Positions 61,014 to 64,000 of a stretch of DNA of 64,000 nucleotides are shown piece after piece. The notes below the pieces were generated by a model. The model was not told the DNA's origin. It did no database searches and saw nothing but the letters and a program-made list of their open reading frames with translations. The stretch spans positions 67,194 through 131,193 of the forward strand of contig JAVVTR010000003.1 in NCBI GenBank assembly GCA_036653535.1, written 5' to 3'. Numbering within the stretch: the stretch's first letter is position 1; the number at the start of each line of letters is the position of its first letter. The translations under genes were made by a program, and so were the position numbers. Source of the DNA: JAVVTR01 sp036653535. Its GTDB lineage: Bacteria > Bacteroidota > Bacteroidia > Bacteroidales > P3.

Positions 61014-62054
61014 ATGACAAAAGAAATAAAGATAATCAACGATATAGAGTATGCTCAGATACTGCAACAAGCCGTTGCAGAAATTCAGACTGCTCGCACC
61101 ACTATTGCCCGACAGGTAAACGTTACTGTAAACTCTGCATATTGGAATATTGGCAAATTACTCTTCGAGAAGAATTTAGAAGGAGGATACGGTAGTGGTG
61201 TGGTTAATAGGTTATCTATTGATTTAAAGGAGCAGTTTCCAAATATGGGGTTGTCACCTCGTAATCTGTGGTATATGAAACGATATTATGAGCTTTATTA
61301 TCAAGCTGATACAAAACTGCAACGCAGCGTTGCAGTTTTACCTTGGGGGCATAATGTATTGCTTATTGACAAGGAACTTCCGTTGGAGCAAATATCTTTT
61401 TATTCGCAAGAGGCGGTTCAGAAAGGATGGAAAAAAGATTTGTTGCTCAATGCCATAAAGATGAATACCTATGCCAACCGTCAATCGCAAATCAAAAGTA
61501 ATAATTTTGATATTGCATTGTCCGAAGCACAAGCCAATTATGCCAATGAGGTGTTCAGAAGTTCGTATAACTTAGGGTTTCTTGGAATAACAGAGCCTAT
61601 CAAAGAGTTAGAGTTGGAGAAACGATTGGTAGCCAAAATCAAGTCGTTCATTTTAGAATTAGGTCGAGGGTTTACCTTTATGGGCAATCAATATTGCTTG
61701 GAGTATAACAACAAGGAGTATTTTGTAGATATGCTTTTCTTTCATAGGGGCTTACGCTCATTAGTTGCTATTGAGTTAAAGATTGGAGTCTTCAAACCTG
61801 AATATGTTGGCAAAATGAATATGTATCTTTCATTACTCGACCGCTTAGAGCGTGGAGAAAATGAAAACCACTCAATCGGCATCATTCTATGCGCTGACAA
61901 AGACCACTTGGATGTAGAAATAGCTTTGCAGGATATAAATAAACCTATTGGCGTAGCAGAATATCAACTACTGTTACCCAAAGAAGAACTTCAAACGCTA
62001 CTCCTTGACGAAATAAAAGCCATAGAGGAAGAATCTACGTTTGAAGAAAACTAA
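61014..62054 (+). CDS. DUF1016 (YhcG-type) PD-(D/E)XK nuclease
   Basis: 346 residues. The N-terminal helical DUF1016 region contains 'VNSAYWNIGKLLFEKN' and 'LSPRNLWYMKRYYELY', and the C-terminal nuclease fold has Asp239 ('YFVDMLFFHR'), Glu254 and Lys256 ('VAIELKIG'). The catalytic D-ExK set appears intact. YhcG-type proteins occur in mobile elements and near type I restriction loci, but their biological role is not settled. It begins three bases after the upstream nuclease gene, so the two are coupled. No methylase, ATPase or toxin partner is in view. The family identity is good. Confidence 0.9.
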   Translation: MTKEIKIINDIEYAQILQQAVAEIQTARTTIARQVNVTVNSAYWNIGKLLFEKNLEGGYGSGVVNRLSIDLKEQFPNMGLSPRNLWYMKRYYELYYQADTKLQRSVAVLPWGHNVLLIDKELPLEQISFYSQEAVQKGWKKDLLLNAIKMNTYANRQSQIKSNNFDIALSEAQANYANEVFRSSYNLGFLGITEPIKELELEKRLVAKIKSFILELGRGFTFMGNQYCLEYNNKEYFVDMLFFHRGLRSLVAIELKIGVFKPEYVGKMNMYLSLLDRLERGENENHSIGIILCADKDHLDVEIALQDINKPIGVAEYQLLLPKEELQTLLLDEIKAIEEESTFEEN

Positions 62055-62454
62055 GAATCGTTAGATTATCCCTCGCTATAGATACTAAGCTCCGTAGTTT
62101 CCGGGCTTAACTTTGCTATTGAATCAGAAAATTGAAAGAGGTTAGTTTGATATTCAAAAAAGATGATTACCTTTGTACAAGAGCTGATTAAGCTACTTCA
62201 AAATGAAGAAAAGCAATGAAGTTCACCCGTTGCAAATCCGTTACCTATTCAGGTTTATCAGTGTTCTAAATAACTGATATATAAAGGACTCAATCTAAAG
62301 CATCAAATTGTGCCTAATTCGTTACCCCTTCCTAAAATTTAAAAAAAGGTAACGATTTGTCCAAAATTGTACATCTACTGTCCAAAACTGTACGCCTGCA
62401 AATATCTCATTACTAACAATTTGTAATTAATTTTGCAACATAAAAAATGAGAAG
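62055..62454 (+). other. Non-coding stretch with phased repeats upstream of the recombinase remnant
   Basis: It holds two direct repeats of 15 bases with a 21-base period (62357-62371, 62378-62392), three copies of CGTTACC (62239 and 62320 forward, 62347 inverted) and a -7 box (TAATTTTG, 62428-62435). A candidate 18-codon ORF near 62164 is too short to support. Confidence 0.7.
62357..62392 (+). repeat. Direct repeat pair with a 21-base period before the integrase
   Basis: TGTCCAAAA(T/C)TGTAC occurs at 62357-62371 and 62378-62392, matching at all but one position. A period of two helical turns puts both copies on the same DNA face, as expected for protein-binding sites. Confidence 0.85.
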
Positions 62455-62981
62455 ATGAAAAGTACATTTAAGGTGTTGTTTTACCTCAAAAGAAACAAGA
62501 AAACAAAGAGTGACGAGATGATGATTATGACTCACATTACCATTGATGGTAATGTATGCCAATTCTCTACAAAACAAAAAATCAATCCTAAAAATTGGAG
62601 CATAAAACTTGGTAAAGCTTCGGGTCGCTCTGCTGAAATGGTAGAGATAAATAATCTTCTTGATGAAATCAAGGCTTCACTTTATAAGGTTTATTACGAA
62701 ATGTTACGAGTAGATAACTATGTTACTGCTGAAAAAGTAAATAATAAATTCTTAGGACAGAACGAAGAGTGTGCCACTTTAATAGAAATGTTCACCAAAC
62801 ATAATGATGATGTTAAAGCTTTACTCAGGAGCATATAAGAACATCATTTGATGGTAAATTATAGATAATGACCAAACGACAAAAGACAGATACAAATATT
62901 AATGTTCCGGTTCTTACCATACCTAAAATGATACTTGATAAGTATAATGGCAAATTAGATAATGGTAAACTTCTTCCAGTA
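62455..62981 (+). pseudogene. Tyrosine recombinase (integrase) with internal deletion
   Basis: Residues 1-127 (62455-62838) form the arm DNA-binding region and the start of the core-binding domain of a Bacteroidetes integrase ('NVCQFSTKQKINPKNWSIKLG', 'NYVTAEKVNNKFLG'). A stop follows, then in another frame (62868-62981) a piece of the catalytic domain ('KRQKTDTNINVPVL', 'KLLPV'). The missing middle should hold about 170 residues, including the first catalytic Arg. The C-terminal end, with the nucleophilic Tyr, is cut by the transposase fragment. So the gene cannot encode a working recombinase. Its former role was probably to insert the island at or near the tRNA. Confidence 0.85.
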
Positions 62982-62989
62982 ATCAGATT

Positions 62990-63557
62990 TAATAAAAATA
63001 ATTGGTGCAATCATAATAGATTACGCCTGTACGTCTCTCTGTTTTTTTGAGACTATTTTAAACACCGAGGCTTGAATAAATTCATTTTCTTTAGCTAAAA
63101 CAGATAATGCGCAATAAATGTGGTGTAAATCAAATTTGAGTTGTTCTATAATTTTTTTCGAAATCTCATGGATCGCAAGTTTGGAAGATGGATACATTAT
63201 TCTGCTAAATAGTAACTTTGAAAAGATGTCATTTAAATCATATTCAAAGTTATAACGCTTAGATATGTCTTTACATATTTTGTCTAAACCTAATTCAGAA
63301 TAGCGTTTTTGCAGAAAGAAATATCCCCCATTGTAAGAACTCCGCTGATCCTTTTTTAAGATTAGCGCAGGAGATAATTCCAAAATCATTTTTGTTCTTT
63401 CTTCTTTCTCTTTTTTAGTAAGCTCTGCTACATATTCCTTTGCCCAAACGATTGGATCTTTTCCTTTTAGTCGACTCACCAACTCTTCATACGTACCTAA
63501 TTTTTTAACAATTTTGGAAGTACTCTTCCCTTTTTTATCTCTAAATGACTTAACCAC
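62990..63557 (-). pseudogene. Truncated and frameshifted IS1634-like transposase
   Basis: On the minus strand the first 178 codons from the ATG at 63557 read like an IS1634-type transposase ('ELGLDKICKDISKRYNFEYDL', 'IMYPSSKLAIHEISKK', 'FDLHHIYCALSVLAKE'). A shift at the T7 run (63042-63048, A7 on the coding strand) is needed to continue into 'VIYYDCTNYFY', which holds the conserved first catalytic Asp. The frame then hits a stop, and the rest of the transposase (remaining catalytic residues) is absent where the integrase fragment begins near 62981-62990. Upstream the frame remains open toward about 63640 without a normal start. Clearly non-functional. Confidence 0.85.
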
Positions 63558-63843
63558 ATATAATAAAGTCGATGTTTTTGTTTTTGCAATTGAAAGTTTC
63601 CTCTTACAGTTATATTTACGAACTACAATATACTACATATGTAGGCATAATATTTGACAAAAAAAAACAGAAATAACAAATTTATGATCAATTGTTTATA
63701 ACTATTTCTGTTTTATCTAAAGTCAAACTCCCGAGGATTTCCACCACCGAACAAACCTTTCTATCTATTTCTAACAAAAATATTTACGTAAAATCAAAAA
63801 AAACACTAATTTTACGGGGTGTAAAGTGTACAATGAGTAAAAA
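63558..63843. other. Flank of the IS remnant with inverted repeats
   Basis: It contains an 11-bp perfect inverted repeat (63665-63675 with 63703-63713) and an 8-bp one (63787-63794 with 63809-63816). Either may be an IS end, a terminator or an operator. No complete ORF is supported here, apart from the upstream extension of the transposase frame. Confidence 0.55.
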
Positions 63844-64000
63844 ATGAGATTTCAAAACAGTAGAAAAATAGTTGGCGTTTTTAGCAAGGGATTGAACTTG
63901 AAAAATGCGGAAAGAAAAGCATGCTTTTCTACTATTTTTATGGCTGAAAAATTGGATGTTACAGCAAGTTGTGTAAACACTCACACTCACTCACAAGAGC
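63844..64000 (+). CDS. Partial unknown ORF running off the window
   Basis: An ATG at 63844 opens a frame of 52 codons to the window end without a stop. The translation starts 'MRFQNSRKIVGVFSKGLN' and includes 'NAERKACFSTIFMAEKLDV', with a helical, basic look that may be DNA-binding. I recognise no family. An antisense frame covers the same bases and is not preferred. Confidence 0.4.
   Translation, partial: MRFQNSRKIVGVFSKGLNLKNAERKACFSTIFMAEKLDVTASCVNTHTHSQE

Noticed and set aside
62164..62220. An 18-codon ORF in the pre-integrase gap
   Set aside because: Too short, no promoter other than a -7 match inside the frame, and no homology I recognise.
63784..63990. A 68-codon minus-strand ORF near the window end
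   Set aside because: It opposes the open plus frame from 63844, has a strange composition and ends in an inverted repeat. I prefer the plus frame.

Overview
The window is a chromosomal segment from a low-GC member of the Bacteroidota, most likely order Bacteroidales. The evidence is the gene families present (two paired M16 peptidases, HU-SPOR fusion, DUF3467 behind rpoC, Porin_10-type outer-membrane protein, gliding/T9SS-type C-terminal domain, Bacteroidetes-style SurA-like PPIases), repeated TAnnTTTG promoter -7 elements in place of E. coli-type -10 boxes, and mostly absent Shine-Dalgarno sequences. I cannot name a species from the sequence alone.

Layout. 1-6.8 kb (minus): guaB, three periplasmic parvulin-type peptidyl-prolyl isomerases in an overlapping run, and a moxR AAA+ ATPase cut by the window edge. 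6.9-14.4 kb: a methionine gamma-lyase-like PLP enzyme, an EamA exporter, a DUF308 membrane protein, an M20 amidohydrolase, an MsbA-like ABC exporter, a SprT-like metalloprotein with a low-complexity insert, and a tiny lipoprotein. 14.7-19 kb (plus): mlaE-mlaF-cvpA with overlapping ends, then a PiT phosphate transporter with a C-terminal PhoU-like region. 19-24.4 kb (minus): GT9 glycosyltransferase, phosphohexomutase and the GDP-fucose pair fcl/gmd. 24.6-35.7 kb: SPOR protein, a secreted CHU_C-type protein, an M16 active/inactive peptidase pair behind purD, two lipoproteins, gyrB and a comB homologue. 35.8-42.3 kb (minus): a tightly packed six-gene run (dNK, kdsB, HU-SPOR, trmB, waaA, putative porin) centred on Kdo/envelope biogenesis. 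42.6-56.2 kb (minus): the classical tRNA-Thr/Tyr/Gly/Thr-tuf-tRNA-Trp-secE-nusG-rplKAJL-rpoBC block, in the same order as the E. coli tufB region, with long hairpins at the rplL/rpoB, rpoB/rpoC and distal rpoC boundaries. 56.3-59 kb: a structured leader or small RNA and a membrane pyrophosphatase.

The conserved chromosome ends at a tRNA-Ser(TGA) at 59.2 kb. Beyond it lies an accessory island: an XRE-type regulator, a protein joining an Mrr-like PD-(D/E)XK nuclease region to a predicted beta-sandwich C-terminus, and a DUF1016/YhcG-type PD-(D/E)XK nuclease, packed as one operon. It is followed by phased repeats, an internally deleted tyrosine recombinase, and a truncated, frameshifted IS1634-like transposase inserted against the recombinase remnant. 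The three-gene operon is the best candidate in the window for an undescribed (probably anti-phage or mobile-element conflict) system. Its function is inference only.
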